DNA of 64,000 nt from Tillus elongatus (lineage: Eukaryota; Arthropoda; Insecta; Coleoptera; Cleridae): NCBI GenBank assembly GCA_964006375.1, contig OZ023262.1, forward strand, positions 88,544,154-88,608,153, given 5' to 3'. How positions within the stretch are numbered: the stretch's first letter is position 1; every line of letters starts with the position of its first letter. This document shows positions 34,472-48,535 of this stretch, piece after piece. Both the position numbers and the translations under genes were made by a program. The notes beneath the pieces were generated by a model. It was not told the DNA's origin, did no database searches, and saw only the letters and a list, made by a program, of their open reading frames with translations.

Positions 34472-35169
34472 TTTTCTGATATTATTACGTACAGTTAACG
34501 AAATTCAAACGACAATAGCACTGACACTAATCACTACTGTCATGCAGGCAGACAACAAGTTGCTAAGGCTACGAGTTTTATACGAACAGAAAGAAAACTG
34601 TTTTTGTTTTTGTTTCATTTCATATCAGTAAAAATAAACGCAGGAATGGTTTTTGTTTACTTTCTCATTATCAAGAGCTGAATGGGAAATAAGTATTGAA
34701 TGCAATGTAGCGAATTTGTGAAATAAAATAATTTTCTATTTTTAATGTTAATTTTTGAAATAAATCTGAAAATACTTAATATTTCCGAAACAGTTGAAGA
34801 TAGGTATAGGACATTGTACATGAATTATGTCTAGAATTTTCTGAAGAATCCAAAAAATTAATAATATACAGGGGCTTGTATTTAAAATAAGAAAGTTGGT
34901 ATTGGCCACTGTCACATGACGCACCCTATATAATTTTTTTTTCTTGAAAAAGATGCGCAGTTAAAAATACAAATCGACGTGTCCAAGCGTTTTTCCCAAC
35001 ACGCCCTCATTTATCCGTTATCGAATTTATTCCATTTGGCTGTTCCACACTGTATATCTCGTTTATGATAGTTTGGTGGTATCTATACTGCGATATGGAA
35101 TAACCTATTGAGGATCCGCATACAAGTCTGCTATTTCACCACTGTAGCTAACACAAAATTTTATTTTTA

Positions 35170-36110
35170 GAATCATTTGGTTTAAGAACATTGAATATCC
35201 CACACGTCTACTGTATAACATCGATACTGGAATACTCAATGTTACTGGGTTGTATATACTTGAAGTATTGAGTCACACAAAGTCTAGGGGGGCGATGCAT
35301 ACGTATGAAACGCACTGTTACTCTACGAGGCAAAAAGTAAGGAAACACATTACGTTTAATACATGTAAGAAGGAGGTATCCAGACGCTACATTGATTCTA
35401 TTGGACCTAGTTTATATAACTTGCTGCCCAGTGAAATTAGGGCCACGACAAATTACAAATTTATGAAAGGGGCTAAATTCTGTCTTACAGAACTACGATA
35501 TATTGTCCGATGTATTATAGAGTTTTGGATTTCAACTGCTTAAGATTTTAAACGCTTGTGTATGAAGTGAACGGTTGTGTGTATCTCTGGTTGGTTTGAA
35601 TGTGTAAATGTTTCTGTGGTTGGGCGTGGATGCATATGACCAGTGGTTTGTGTGGGAATGTGTGCAGGTTATAAAAGATACGAACTGAAGCTGCTTCAGG
35701 TTAACGCCCTGGATTGGAAAATAACTTTTTTGGTTGTATTTTTGGTGTGTTAGAGAATCAAATGTCCTTTTGATGTATCCCTTGAGGAAAATATGCAGAA
35801 TAACAAGAGATCACATACAAGTTGTCACAACTTAGGTGCTCTTAAATGTTATTAATGGTGAATACATATTATGAGTGGTGGATATATGTTCTAGAGATAT
35901 CTTGCAGTTTTTAATTGTTTAATCATCTAATTTAGCTAATATATCTAGTATGTTTGTAAGTTATTTCCAGAGGTCACGATACCTGACTGTCTAAAATACT
36001 AACTTGTTAAAAGGTAATACGTGGCTAATTATGGAGGTAACATAAGCTGTATAGTTTTGCTATGCCACACCTTTATCATTATAATTTGTTAATAAAATAT
36101 TGTGCGATGT
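35170..36110 (+). mobile_element. LINE 3' fragment
   Basis: Frame 35250-35543 encodes LYILEVL, HTYETHCYSTRQKVRKHI and GPSLYNLLPSEIRATTNYKF, the post-RT tail of a CR1/Jockey-type ORF2 (compare YGTRGRQNISIPYHRIK in the element at 12037). A ~570 bp 3' UTR with AATAAAATATTG at about 36090 follows. The 5' part is lost at the boundary with the mariner ending at 35052. Confidence 0.65.
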
Positions 36111-36237
36111 GTTGTTGTTGCGTTGTAGTTTAATTGTCATTATGATAGTGGTAGTGTTTTTAGAGTTAGAAATTTTAGAATAGTCCTATCTACTGCGAAA
36201 TGCCAACTTGCACCAGTTTTTTTTAATAAATAAATAA

Positions 36238-36241
<4 letters not shown>

Positions 36242-36311
<70 letters not shown>
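36242..36311. repeat. (TA)n microsatellite, left half
   Basis: About 70 bp of TA; the array resumes at 39438 after the mariner. Confidence 0.95.
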
Positions 36312-36315
<4 letters not shown>

Positions 36316-36921
36316 TGTGTCCCAAACTACATGGGAATGTATTGATTTCTCCGTTATTATTAGAGATAAGCAGACGGTTAAGTTATCAATGATTTATATC
36401 TAAGTAGGCGCTGATTTGCTATGTCTAAAACACATTATAAGGACACTTTTTACAGAGTAATCTTTTTGTGCTATTCTCAACTTTGAATCGTCATTTGTTT
36501 TTGAGCTACATATATCAACGTTTGTTTTTATAATGGCAGCCATATTGGATTTTTTGCTCACGTTATAGCCTGTGAAAAGAGCTTTCCAATGATGTACAAC
36601 ATGTTTAAAAAAATTTCCACTGACAATTTTGAGAAAACCCGTTTTGAGGATAGTAGGCTATGAAATCCAATACCAGGAAACAAATGACAAAAAAAAGTGT
36701 TTAGAAAGCAGTAGGCCAAGGAGTCTAACGATAGACTTCTACTTTTACCATAATTTTCCGTAATAATTCACGAAAGAAAATATTGTGATTTAACCTACAA
36801 CACTTAATCTAAACAGTTTAATAACGAAACCTGGCAATAACAATTAGAGACTTAAACACCACAAAACAACACAACCAGAAACGGACCTCAACAAATAATT
36901 AAATAGAAACTTAAAAATACA

Positions 36922-38020
36922 CTAAATAGAAAATTGTTCAATATGGCCACAGTTTTGTTCAATGCACTTTATACACCTTTTTGAAACATGCCTGCAAACT
37001 TTTGTGTGGGTGCTTGGGTTAGTATAATTTATAGCTTCCGTGATTATGTTGCGCAATTCATTGATATTTTGTGGTGGATCGAATTTATACACATGATTCT
37101 TCAGAGTATCGCAAAAATAAACATCCATGGGTGTTATCTCAGGATATCGAGCACACCAATGAACCGACTCATTGTTACAAATGACACGATTATTAAAATT
37201 TTGGTACAAAAATTCTTTGACGATCCTAGCATTGTGAGCTAGACAACCGTCTTGTTGGTACCAAATTTCGTCTAAATTATCATGAACTCTTATAATTTGG
37301 TAAAATATCATTTCTCAATAGATTGATATACCTTTCTCCAGTTAAATTATAAAAAAGAACGGACCAACAATGAAGTTACCTGATTTTTTTAAAATTAACT
37401 GTCTAATCTACAAATAAAAATAACAGTTTTTTACCTAATAAGCCGCACCAAACATCAATGCCAAATCTGTCTTGCAATCGTCTTTCTTCCTTTAGATGGG
37501 GATTTTCATTTGCCCAATAATGCTTATTATGGCGATTATACAAACCACAATTTGTAAATATGGATTCATAAGTCCATATTATTTTCAAATGAAAATTTTC
37601 ATCTTGCTGACATTGTCCTTGATCCGGTCTGCAGAATTGAAGTCGCTCAGGGTAATCGTCAACATTTATGCCTTGTACGATTGTAGGTTTGTATCGATGG
37701 TAATCACTTTGTTTTAATACACGGTGTACCGTACTTTTGAAACGTCAATTTGTTCACCATAAAACCGAACAGATTTCTGAGGGTTCTCGTTGGAAACCTG
37801 TAAGACGGCATTATGTCTTTCTTCATTTGTAGACATTGGTAGTTTTTTTGCGTGGTAGCTACCGTCGTTAAATAGATTGGTCACTATCCTGAGAAATATT
37901 TTGGTGTTTGGTTGTCGTCTTTCTGGGTAGTTGTTTTGATATGAATTTGCAGCTGCTCAGTATTTCGGTTAGAACGAATATAACATTCCAACATGGCAAA
38001 ATATTCTGACACATTTTAAG
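36922..38020 (-). pseudogene. Mariner-like transposase, DD41D, decayed
   Basis: Pieces in order on the minus strand: YPERRQPNTKIFLRIV (helix-turn-helix region), KSVRFYGEQIDVSKV, WTYESIFTNCG, FGIDVWCGLLG, IWYQQDGCLAHNARIV and PEITPMDVYF. The first catalytic Asp has become Tyr; second and third Asp remain, 41 residues apart. Frame breaks at about 37390 and 37600, and a 5' truncation by the LTR fragment. Confidence 0.78.
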
Positions 38021-38292
38021 TCTACCCATGTGTTAATAATTTTATTGTTAATAATTAACCTGGCTTCTGTAATTCGTTTCGTTTGAATGTATTTTAATAG
38101 AAAATAGTTAAGATATAAATTTGGATTATCTGCATCATAGAATTGATTCATTACTAGATCACAAACTTTTAAAAAGTTCCCTACATTTTCAGGCTGTCCG
38201 TTAAATTCGGGAATTGCTTTAAGGTAAAAATCTTGGAATTGATTTGCCATACTTAAATTGTTTCTAGCGTTATATCTATCAGGTTGTTCCAC
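38021..38292 (-). pseudogene. LTR retrotransposon Gag, N-terminal fragment
   Basis: Residues such as LKAIPEFNGQPENVGNFLK and EARLIINNKI match the start of errantivirus-like Gag (structural capsid precursor). After INTW the frame passes into mariner sequence (HVGMLYSF), so the open reading frame ending at 37969 is a chimera created by truncation and not a real protein. Confidence 0.7.
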
Positions 38293-38550
38293 AATATCAA
38301 TGTCGCCAATACTAATATTCCTTAATCTATATTTTAATTGTTTTCGTTCGTCAATATCGTTATCACATATATAATATTACCAATATATGAGGATTACAAT
38401 CTATGTATAGGAAAATAAAGGAAGCAAACCACTTACAGAATTTATGCTATTGCTGCTATATTCATGGTTTTTCTCTTGATCGGTTCTTTGGCTGTTAAGC
38501 GTTGAAACGCAAATAATCAATATACTTTTGGATCTTCAGCACTCTCCGTT

Positions 38551-38562
38551 GCGACTGCGCCA
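38551..38562 (-). other. Primer binding site, tRNA-Ser type
   Basis: TGGCGCAGTCGC directly follows the LTR, where reverse transcription of an LTR element is primed. Confidence 0.7.
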
Positions 38563-39054
38563 GTTAACTGTCTTGTTAACACACTTGAATTTTTAAAAGA
38601 ATTTATTAATTATAGTTACAGAAAATACTTATGAATAATAATAAAAATAATAGAGATAAATTATGACAACTTAAAAGAGACTCAAGCAATAACAATGTAG
38701 GGATGTCCGTCCGTGGCCTAGTAACTTTCATATATGGTCTCTGGTGGAGCGTGACCCGAAGAGGCGGTTTCCACACTACGTTGCTGTTTTGAGGGTGATC
38801 TTGGCAAGTGGATGGTTGCTGAGTTGAATGTGATCTTGGCAGGTGGCCGTTTGCTGAGTTGGGTCTAGTTCTTTACTCATCCATGAATAGTCTATTCTTC
38901 TAATTGCGCCGCTATTAATTAACCCACTCGTCAGTGACCTTGGGTGTTGAATCGGGATCTGTACTTCTTATATACATTGTATCAGGTGGCTATCGTTATC
39001 TTGCGATAGTGTTATATCCATAGCAACTTTTGTTCTGTTGTTTGTCAGTTGACT
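38563..39054 (-). repeat. 5' LTR
   Basis: Bounded by AGTCAACTGAC (39054) and GTTAAC (38563) with the primer site directly adjacent. No second LTR copy was found in the window. Confidence 0.7.
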
Positions 39055-39434
39055 TAAGTTTTTAAATCAAACAATCTTCAAAGGCGCCTTCGTAAATCCT
39101 TAATCTGCTTTTTATTGAGCTCTGTTAGTAAATTGATACCTGTAGCTCAAAAACAAATGACAATCCAAAGTTGAGAATAGCACAAAAAGATTACTCTGTA
39201 AAAAGTGTCCTGAAAACGTGCAAGTCAGATCAACGCCTACTTAGATAGTGAAAAAAAATGATATCGACAAATTTTGATTTTTTCAAAATAACTCGAAAAG
39301 GGAAAGAGGCACAGCAAAATACAAGTCATATTTGGAACGAGCATGAAATTCTACAAAATATTGCTAATTTAACCGTCTCCCTATCTCTAATAATAACTGT
39401 GATAGCAATATATTCCCATCCAGTTTGGGACACA

Positions 39435-39668
<234 letters not shown>

Positions 39669-40140
39669 AATCGATTTTCGTGTAAAAAAGCGTATTTAGC
39701 ATATACTTACTCTATTCCGTATTTTAAAGGTGCACTTTATCTTTACGTTTTTGGTATCAATTCAAGATTTCCTATTCCGGCTAAATTTAGTAAACATTTT
39801 TAAAACTGATGATATACCTGGTATCTCGTTCAGTTTTTAGTTTCATAAAATCAATTTCATATATCCTGATCCCCCTTTATTGGAAATTTGAGTGACATGC
39901 AGTGGATTGACAGGTAAACAAATGCGAATATCACTCGGAGTTTTTCTTTGTTGTTGGAATATTTTTCCATGAAAAAGAAGTAATTACATACGCTCTCTAT
40001 GTTGGTTTTGTTCAACGAAGGTTTGTGAACAAATAATACACAGCATGCATACAGGTAACTGAAAAGAAATAAACGTATTGGAAATCGCATTATTTTGAAA
40101 ATCGACCTAATTGAGATTGTTCCAAAATTGGATTGATAAA
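39669..40140. other. Spacer without a recognised gene
   Basis: A 77-codon minus frame (39857-40090) has hydrophobic stretches but no family resemblance. Confidence 0.4.
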
Positions 40141-40322
40141 AAGGGACGCAGTTAGTGCGTTATAGTAGTGAATTTTAATAAGAATTGTATTTGTACGCAA
40201 TATTACTAAAATTAACACTTCTAATTTAAACAGGCCTTAAGATATGTTTTAGAGGTCCTGATACACGTTAATTTGAAGATTTTTTTCGAAAGTGTTACCA
40301 TCGATATCTCTCTATAATCAAA
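40141..40322 (+). repeat. ACGCA/hairpin family, short variant
   Basis: GGGACGCAGTTAGTGCGTTA to ATATCTCTCTATAATC, without TA array, like 11370-11515. Directly followed by another copy. Confidence 0.65.
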
Positions 40323-40995
<673 letters not shown>

Positions 40996-41399
40996 TTTAT
41001 CTTGTCTAGAGCACATACTATTTGATAAAATTGCCCAAAACTCAATTTTCTATGAAGTTAGATAATTAATGTTTTGTATATCGAAGTACCTAAGGTACTG
41101 TAAAATAAACTTTTATAACAAAGTTTATTGAAGTTACAAAAGCTTTCCAGAAAGAAAAACTTAATTGATATTTAGAAAGGGAATGTATCTGCAAAGTTAT
41201 TAAGGTGGCTGATATTTTTCCTTATTAATCACCTAGATGATTTCGTTTTAGTCAAGCTAGCCGAACCGGTTTTTCCTGCATTAAAAAAAGTTTTATAGAA
41301 AGAAATTATCTAGTAGTAAATTTTCCTAATAAAAATCCACTTATATCAACAATAAAAAAATTCTGCTGAAATTTATAATTTTAGCCTCAAAGGTCACAA
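40996..41399. other. AT-rich spacer
   Basis: Nothing recognised. Confidence 0.45.
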
Positions 41400-41640
41400 A
41401 GTTATTCAGGAGTTTTAAAGAAAAATGAGATCTTGTTCCAAATGTATGAAATCTGGACACTATTGCTTTTTACCAAATATTAAAGTGAAACAAAACAAGA
41501 TATTACATGAATCGTGCGGGAATTTAATCCGGGCCGCCCTCGTGTTAGACGAGCATTCTACCACTAATGACGGATAATAGCTACAAAATTGTTTATTTGC
41601 GTGGTAATTATACAGAAGGCAACTTGCTGCCTTAGAATGT
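41400..41640 (-). repeat. tRNA-derived SINE, family A copy
   Basis: The minus-strand head contains TTAGTGGTAGAATGCTCG and a B-box-like GGATTAAATTCC (41495-41580); the body AATGAGATCTTGTTCC is shared with 11600-11830. Confidence 0.65.
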
Positions 41641-42034
41641 TTTATATTGTATTTTAAAAGTAAACTAAATAGACAGCTAATTACAGAATTAATTTAATTG
41701 TGACTTGAAACACATGAGACGGCTATTTCTTCTTATTTTTAGGGTCAAAGATAAAAGAACAAACTGTTCTAAACAAGTGCGTGCGGTTGGCCTTCAAATA
41801 GAGGAAGCAGTAGATTATAGTGGCCACATTTTTTAGATCGTTATACATCTGATCTACGAACTAAACCGAAATGTTTTAACCCGTAAAACACAATTGCACT
41901 GTTGCTGTGTCAACAATTTTGTGTAGATTATTTAAGTCCGAAGCCCTCGCGTATGCCACGAATTTTTCTATTTTTGTGCAGACGTCGATGTAAACAGAAG
42001 ACTGGCCAGCAGAAAAATTTGAAAATTGTTCCAC
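41641..42034. other. Spacer without a recognised gene
   Basis: Nothing recognised. Confidence 0.45.
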
Positions 42035-42405
42035 ATCCCGGTAACCACTTTTTTTTTACTTTAACGTCAGCTTATTTCCGCGGACTACGGCCAATCACTG
42101 ACGCCAGGGAGCAGTTTCACGTCACTATTCTGGAAATTTTGCCGAATCCTTGCCTTTCTGTGAGAAGGGTAAGGATCTTGAACGTGTCCAACATCGCATG
42201 AACACGGACCGATAGATTTACGCCCCATCCGAAGGCGGAACATGCAGACATTCAACATGCTCAAACAAAATGTCAGAACTTCGGTTGATGTTAATTTATA
42301 ACAGTTTGTACTGAAAAAGTGACAGGAAAACCTGGGAATCGAACTCGATACCCTTCGGTAGAGAGGCGTTCATACGTTCATACCTTGGGACTACTGAGAT
42401 TCCTA
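42035..42405 (-). repeat. tRNA-derived SINE, same family as 1-345
   Basis: Reverse complement matches the 1-345 body (GGGGCGTAAA, CGATGTTGG, GGCGTCAGTGATTGGCC, ACGTTAAAG). The head at 42325-42400 has a good B-box (GAGTTCGATTCCC). Confidence 0.7.
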
Positions 42406-42889
42406 GTTAACCACTGATATGTTTTTTAAACTGCGCTATTAAAGTGGCGTTTAAAAGTTTTCATTTCCTTTATAAACTGTAATGTAGGCGTTGATCGACC
42501 ATCATTTATTATTTTCTGTTCTTCCTCGAAAGGGTAAACCAAAAAATTTATTTTTCCTAAATCTTGTCTTGAGGCGATGCTTCTTTGTCGTTAGAATTAT
42601 AACTCCCTTTCTTTAGAAATTATTTTAATTTTATGGTAGCTTTGGCTCTTTATCAATTGATCCAGGCTTTCAACAATGTTTTGTCTTAGTCTACCTATTT
42701 ACTCGTTTCCAAGTTGTACCCTTCAAATAGTGTTGTTAAAGAGTTATTATCTCCAAGATTGTATCCAGCAAGCTTGACCTTGCTTCAGCTAACTTCTTTC
42801 AAAGAGCCCTTTTCATCTCTTGCCACTTCGGTGCGCTTTTATTTGGCTTTCTAAAGAAACGCATCGTGTAATTTGATAAGTTACTAAAA
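42406..42889. other. Unannotated; faint minus-strand ORF traces
   Basis: The minus strand has short basic frames (for example NKSAPKWQEMKRALWKKL) that could be a worn retroelement ORF, but no diagnostic motif is visible. Confidence 0.35.
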
Positions 42890-44058
<1,169 letters not shown>

Positions 44059-44156
44059 TGATATTTAAAATTTAAATTAATAAATTAACAATTTTTTTCT
44101 GTAGATATATGAGTTTATTTCCAAGAAATTGTTGACATCAGTCTAATTTATTTTGC

Positions 44157-44930
44157 CAGATTTGTGTTGTGGATAGAGTAGTAAAAAATATCCGAACTAT
44201 TTTCGATTTTGTAAAGGAGGTTCATACTTGTGATTTTGAGCTACAACGCGTTAAAGAAGATAGGCCATGGGTTCCTCACAAAGTTTGCAAACGTTGGGCT
44301 TGTGAAAGAAGGAAGAGCGCCCTGTGCTAGATTTTAGTGTCCCTATTATCTGGATAGAATCATTTTGACGATTGTCACTTTTGCATGGTAGACATCAAAG
44401 GTTTTAATTGTCCTAAAAATGGGAATATCCAGATTTGGAGCCTGAGAGGCCTCTCGTATTTAACTAGACACAGAACTTCATAGGCATATTTGTCCCTTAC
44501 AATGCTATCGAAAACAACCTTGTTTTCGGAATCACATTATTCGTTTCCATCTTCAAGTAAAGTGCAAGTAAACATGTAGGAGAAACGTCAGCAGTACAGT
44601 TATTTTTTCAGAACGAGCTTTATGATGTAATGCGAGATCTGAGTTTATCAAAGCAGGCATCTAAATCGTTCGCGTCAAGACAAATCACGAACCTCAATGG
44701 TCGGTCTGTATTAATTTGAAATGGGTTAACTTTTTTACTTGACCAGCAAGATATATTTTCTTTAGTTGCTCCAATATTCACATAGTGAAATTTATAGATC
44801 AAAAAGAACGTGTAGCTTCCTTAAATATATCGGTACCTTTCATTTTAACCCCATTATTCTTAGATTAAAAAGCTCATAAATTTGTCAACCAAAAGACTAA
44901 AGTAGTTCTTTGAACTCGTCCGTTTAAGTT
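44157..44930 (+). pseudogene. Remnant of a Cys-rich protein family recurrent in arthropods
   Basis: Fragments in order: CQICVVDRVVKNIRTIFDFV, WVPHKVCKRWACERRKS, DDCHFCMVDIKGFN, a short YPDLEPERP, and QNELYDVMRDLSLSKQASKS. I recall the combination (a PHKVC...C segment, D-D-C-x-F-C, YPDLPSA, and AEL-x-DL-x-RDLGLSK) from uncharacterised proteins that occur in many copies in arthropod genomes. Function unknown; paired Cys suggests zinc binding. Frame shifts and stops show that this copy is dead. Confidence 0.6.
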
Positions 44931-45049
44931 TTGACACAATAGACAAACCATGGTCGGCGACTACAACTTTCACTTCGGATTAGTTCATTACCTAGGTGTG
45001 ATATAAATACACAGTAGCGGTTGATCTTAATTTAGAATTTTTTCATCCG

Positions 45050-45135
45050 CTGATGACAGCTGACGTTGTCAGCGAAACAATCGTGAGGTCTTTGAAACAT
45101 GTGTTGTGTTGATTTGGGTTCTCCAAGTCTACTTA
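45050..45135 (+). ncRNA. Degenerate hammerhead motif in a Penelope-like segment
   Basis: CTGATGA is intact, stem II is GCTGAC/GTCAGC (6 bp, GTT loop), GAAA is intact, but stem III (ACAATCGT) has a mismatch and position 17 is G, which is not permitted at the cleavage site. The following AGGTCTTTGAAACATGTG and TTGGGTTCTCCAAGTCTAC match 24628-24720 in reverse. Confidence 0.5.
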
Positions 45136-45692
45136 TATCTGCATATTAATAATTATAAAAAAATTATCGTTCATATTATTTCTTACGAGGACATTTCTAC
45201 GAGCCACCATGAAAACAGTATAGCAATAGTGTATTAGACAAAGCAATTATTTAAAGTAAATTCACTGTTGTAAAAAAAGCAAGGAAATACAGCGATCATA
45301 TATTAAATAAAGCAATGGATAAAAGTAAATTATAAAAGAAGCCAGAGTTATATCTTCATCTCACCTCATCAGGCGTGCTGCCTTTTTACTACATTAGCTA
45401 GATGTTAATGAAATGGTGTTTCAATACTGAATATTTAGTAAGAAGAGAGTGTGTCTCGTCGCTGCAGAAGCTTATAAAGATTTCTTATCTCGAAAATAAA
45501 TCTGACCAACTAACTGTCCAGTTTGAAGAATAATTCTCACTGTCTAACAAGATGGTGGGATTATTGACTACGAGCCTGGTGGACCATGTCAATAGCTATG
45601 ACGTCGTTGACAACTGTACTTTACTGAGTAAATATTGCAAGATGTATTTATGACGCTTATAGTATGGGAAAGGTTGCAAAACGTCATCTTCA

Positions 45693-45696
<4 letters not shown>
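45136..45696. other. Unannotated spacer
   Basis: Nothing recognised. Confidence 0.45.

Positions 45697-45783
<87 letters not shown>
45697..45783. repeat. (TA)n microsatellite
   Basis: About 87 bp of TA. Confidence 0.97.
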
Positions 45784-45787
<4 letters not shown>

Positions 45788-46199
45788 TTATACTTATATT
45801 TTTCTTTGCTTCCACTGGTGCAGGCTTCCGTTAAAAGCTAAAAAACAGCTTCCTTACATTCTTTTTTTTTGCAATTTTAGTTACAGGTAAGGTATATAAC
45901 TCGAATTGTATGTAATTTTTCTGCAAATTTTCGTGTAAAAAATATTGGGCCAAATTTTTTAACGTTTCTGTAGAAGCCATTGTTTGAAAGATTTTTGTAA
46001 CATACTGATGATTATTAATAAATGCTATTGTAAACAAATGTTTTCAAATTTTCCTGAAAAAAATTATCAACAGATATTAGACATTACTTAAACTGGAAAA
46101 TTTTCGTAAAGCCAATTGCTTTCAAATTTTTATACAAACATTTTTTTTAATGTGCTTCAAAAAAAAAGCTTATCGTGAATACGTATATATTGGCAGGTA

Positions 46200-46465
46200 T
46201 GTAAATAGCTTGAGGCGATTTGTTGGCCAAAAAACAGATAAGATTTTCCGGAACAATTAGATTTATTTTCGGAAAAAGTTTTTATTTTTAACATAATAAA
46301 GTAATTTTTATAAAATATGATAAACTTTTTACACTACATAGATATAGGTTATACTGTTAACCAAACTTGATGCCCTTCATTACAAAAAAACATATTTGTT
46401 ATTAAAAATATTTTTATGGAAATGTACTATTATAGCGCACTTGCTACGACCAGACGTTTGAAATA
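46200..46465 (-). repeat. ACGCA/hairpin family fragment
   Basis: Reversed segment TATTTTCGGAAAAAG...AGGTTATACTGTTAACC...ending in a worn terminus (AGCGCACTTGCTACGACCAG). Confidence 0.6.
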
Positions 46466-47062
46466 TTACCCACTGTTGATCTTACAATTTTATTTAATGG
46501 GAAACATTTTCAGGAATATTCGTTAGGACAACACTGTTGCTGTCTCACGAAACTTTTAATTGAATTATTGTCGCAAGCTACAACAGAATTATCTGTAACT
46601 TAATAACAAATATCTTTTAGCCATGTATTTATACGAAATTGCTTGTTGTCTGGCACGTGATTTCAATAAAATTCCCAAAATATCTGAGCTTCGTCACGCA
46701 CGGCCTCCGTCTAGTCACGAACTATCAGAGCATCCGGTACAACAAATTTATATACCAAGATGTGGTGGCTTCACGAAGTTTTATCACAGAGGTTGCGTGG
46801 GTAACAAGCTTACTTCTTGAAATTTTGTGCGAAAAAGAAAGCAGCTTGGGGTCGACTTTATATAAGGATTTTGTATTATTAGAAGTATTATAACTAAACT
46901 AAGCGTCAATTGAAATGGATCACCTTAAATTTTGGTTGCTGTTTGATGGCTTGTAGTTCAAAAACAAATTTACAGAATCTAACTTTCACAGGTTGGGAGA
47001 TGTCTCTTGGAGCTTCTGATTGATAGACAATAACAAAATTTGCGATCAGGTAATATAAGATA
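46466..47062. other. Unannotated; one ORF of uncertain meaning
   Basis: An 84-codon frame (46639-46893) is partly hydrophobic. A faint resemblance to chemoreceptor C-termini was considered and not accepted. Confidence 0.3.
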
Positions 47063-47590
47063 CAGGGTAAAAAGTAAATAGATGTTCTTCAACCACATTT
47101 CAGACGATGGCCATTGGTATACGAGGAGAGTTATACATATTTCTGGTATGCAATTTAGAAGTATACATTCATACCTCGGGACGTTTTCGAGATTTTATCA
47201 ATATCGCAGCCCACTACGTTTTTATTATCAATTTTGTATTTTATGTGAAGTCCAGCCTAAGTACAAATGCAAGCGAACCACATTGGTTGATGAGGCGGAT
47301 TATGTTCGCTTTTGATATTCGGTGTTGAAGAATATCGCGGGCATTGTATTAGATTTGTTTGAAATCGCGTTACACTACCTTTCTGTCATCAATTTTCTTT
47401 TTGAGGTCAAATTTGACACCTAACCACATTGTTTTTTTTTTTGAAAAACGTGTACTTAAATAGTCAAAAAGTTGCGTTAGGTAAATTTTTGGTATGCATT
47501 TTAGAAGAACACCTTAATAGCTCTGGATGTTTCCGAGATTTTGTTGATAAAATGAATAAATAACGCCACAGTCATTAAGGAAAGCAACAA

Positions 47591-48078
47591 TCAGTATCTT
47601 CTAGCTCCATCAGGATTGCTGATCAGATCTTCCACTCGTCTGAGCATGCTATCAACCAATCTTCTCAACAAATCTTGAACAGTAGCTTCCCACTCTTGCC
47701 CAATCTCAGTACCTAATACATTCAAGTCACGAAAACCACTATCTCGCTCATTCAGCTTTAATTTGAGCCTACATATACATGCTCAATCGGATTTATATCA
47801 GGTGACCTGAGAGGCCTGTCCTTTCTCTCTATATTGTTTACCCTAAGCATATCCGCAGGAATTTGTGCTCGATGAGGACGAGCATTAACATCGACCAAGT
47901 TAAAATGGTTACCGAAATGAATGGCATGGGGAATGACAATACCTCTCACACACAAATGTCGATACCTTTCTGCATTCATCCTTTCTTTCGTCAAGGTTAT
48001 TAAGTCAGTTTTTCCATTCCGCCACATACTGCAAATGTGTGAATGTAAAATATCAAACTTGATTGTTGCCATTCGCAA
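47591..48078 (-). pseudogene. Tc1-like transposase C-terminal remnant, DD34E spacing
   Basis: The frame encodes VDVNARPHRAQIPADML and RSPDINPIEHVY; the Glu lies 34 residues after the position normally occupied by the second catalytic Asp, which here is Val. After a frame shift the C-terminus continues with LRRVEDLISNPDGARRY and a stop at 47591, as in Tc1 proteins. The N-terminal DNA-binding part is unrecognisable. Confidence 0.75.
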
Positions 48079-48214
48079 TGAAAGTGGTTGTTACGCAAAT
48101 CATAAATCAACGTAACTCACCTCCTGGATCAATTGAGTCCGCTTGCATCGTTGCTGATTGCAAATTTTAGCTATAATCTAAAATTAATGATGTCAATCTA
48201 GTAAGCTGCGAGAT

Positions 48215-48535
48215 CAACAAAATCTCAGAAATACCCCGAAGTATTGATGGTTTCTCAACTGCATACACAAATTTCACTCTCCCAAATCCCTGACGGTTGT
48301 GGTGCACGTTCTGCGAGAAACTTAGGAGGTAAATATTTAGCGACAACGTAGTAGAATACGATAGCAACAAAATCTCAGAAATTCCCCAAGCATTGAAGGT
48401 TTTTCAACTGCATGTCCAAGTTTCACTCGCCCAAATCCCTGACGATTGTGATGCACGTTCTGCGAAAAAGTGAGGGGGCAGATATTTAACGGCAACGTAG
48501 TAGAATGCGATGTCAACAAAATCTCAAAATACCAC
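48215..48535. repeat. ~150 bp tandem repeat, two units and a partial third
   Basis: CAACAAAATCTCAGAAAT recurs at 48215, 48365 and (diverged) 48514. Units contain CCCTGACGGTTGTGGTGCAC and CGACAACGTAGTAGAA. Confidence 0.85.

Larger units (their letters stand above)
32526..35052 (-). mobile_element. Mariner-like DD41D element, intact transposase ORF
   Basis: Outer ends CAGTGTGGAACAGCC (32526) and its inverse GGCTGTTCCACACTG (ending 35052) are flanked by TA. Inverted repeats are ~360 bp; the left one is interrupted by a 447 bp SINE-like insertion (32762-33208). The transposase gene runs on the minus strand from 34471 to 33383 without a break, making this the best preserved DNA transposon in the window. 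Confidence 0.9.
38021..39054 (-). mobile_element. Errantivirus-like Ty3/Gypsy fragment: 5' LTR, primer site, gag start
   Basis: From the right on the minus strand: an LTR of ~490 bp starting AGTCAACTGAC and ending AGTTAAC, then TGGCGCAGTCGC, complementary to a tRNA-Ser 3' end (the type used by 17.6/297-like errantiviruses), a leader, and a gag start. The element stops at about 38021; the rest of gag, pol and the 3' LTR are gone. Confidence 0.78.

Noticed and set aside
37969..38020. C-terminal residues of the gag ORF
   Set aside because: They belong to the mariner N-terminal region after the truncation junction; the continuous ORF is accidental.
42406..42889. Penelope N-terminal coding remnant
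   Set aside because: Basic minus-strand frames are suggestive but lack any diagnostic motif; left unannotated.
46639..46893. Possible chemoreceptor-like exon
   Set aside because: Partly hydrophobic 84-codon frame with one Cys-containing stretch; no recognisable receptor motif and no convincing splice sites.
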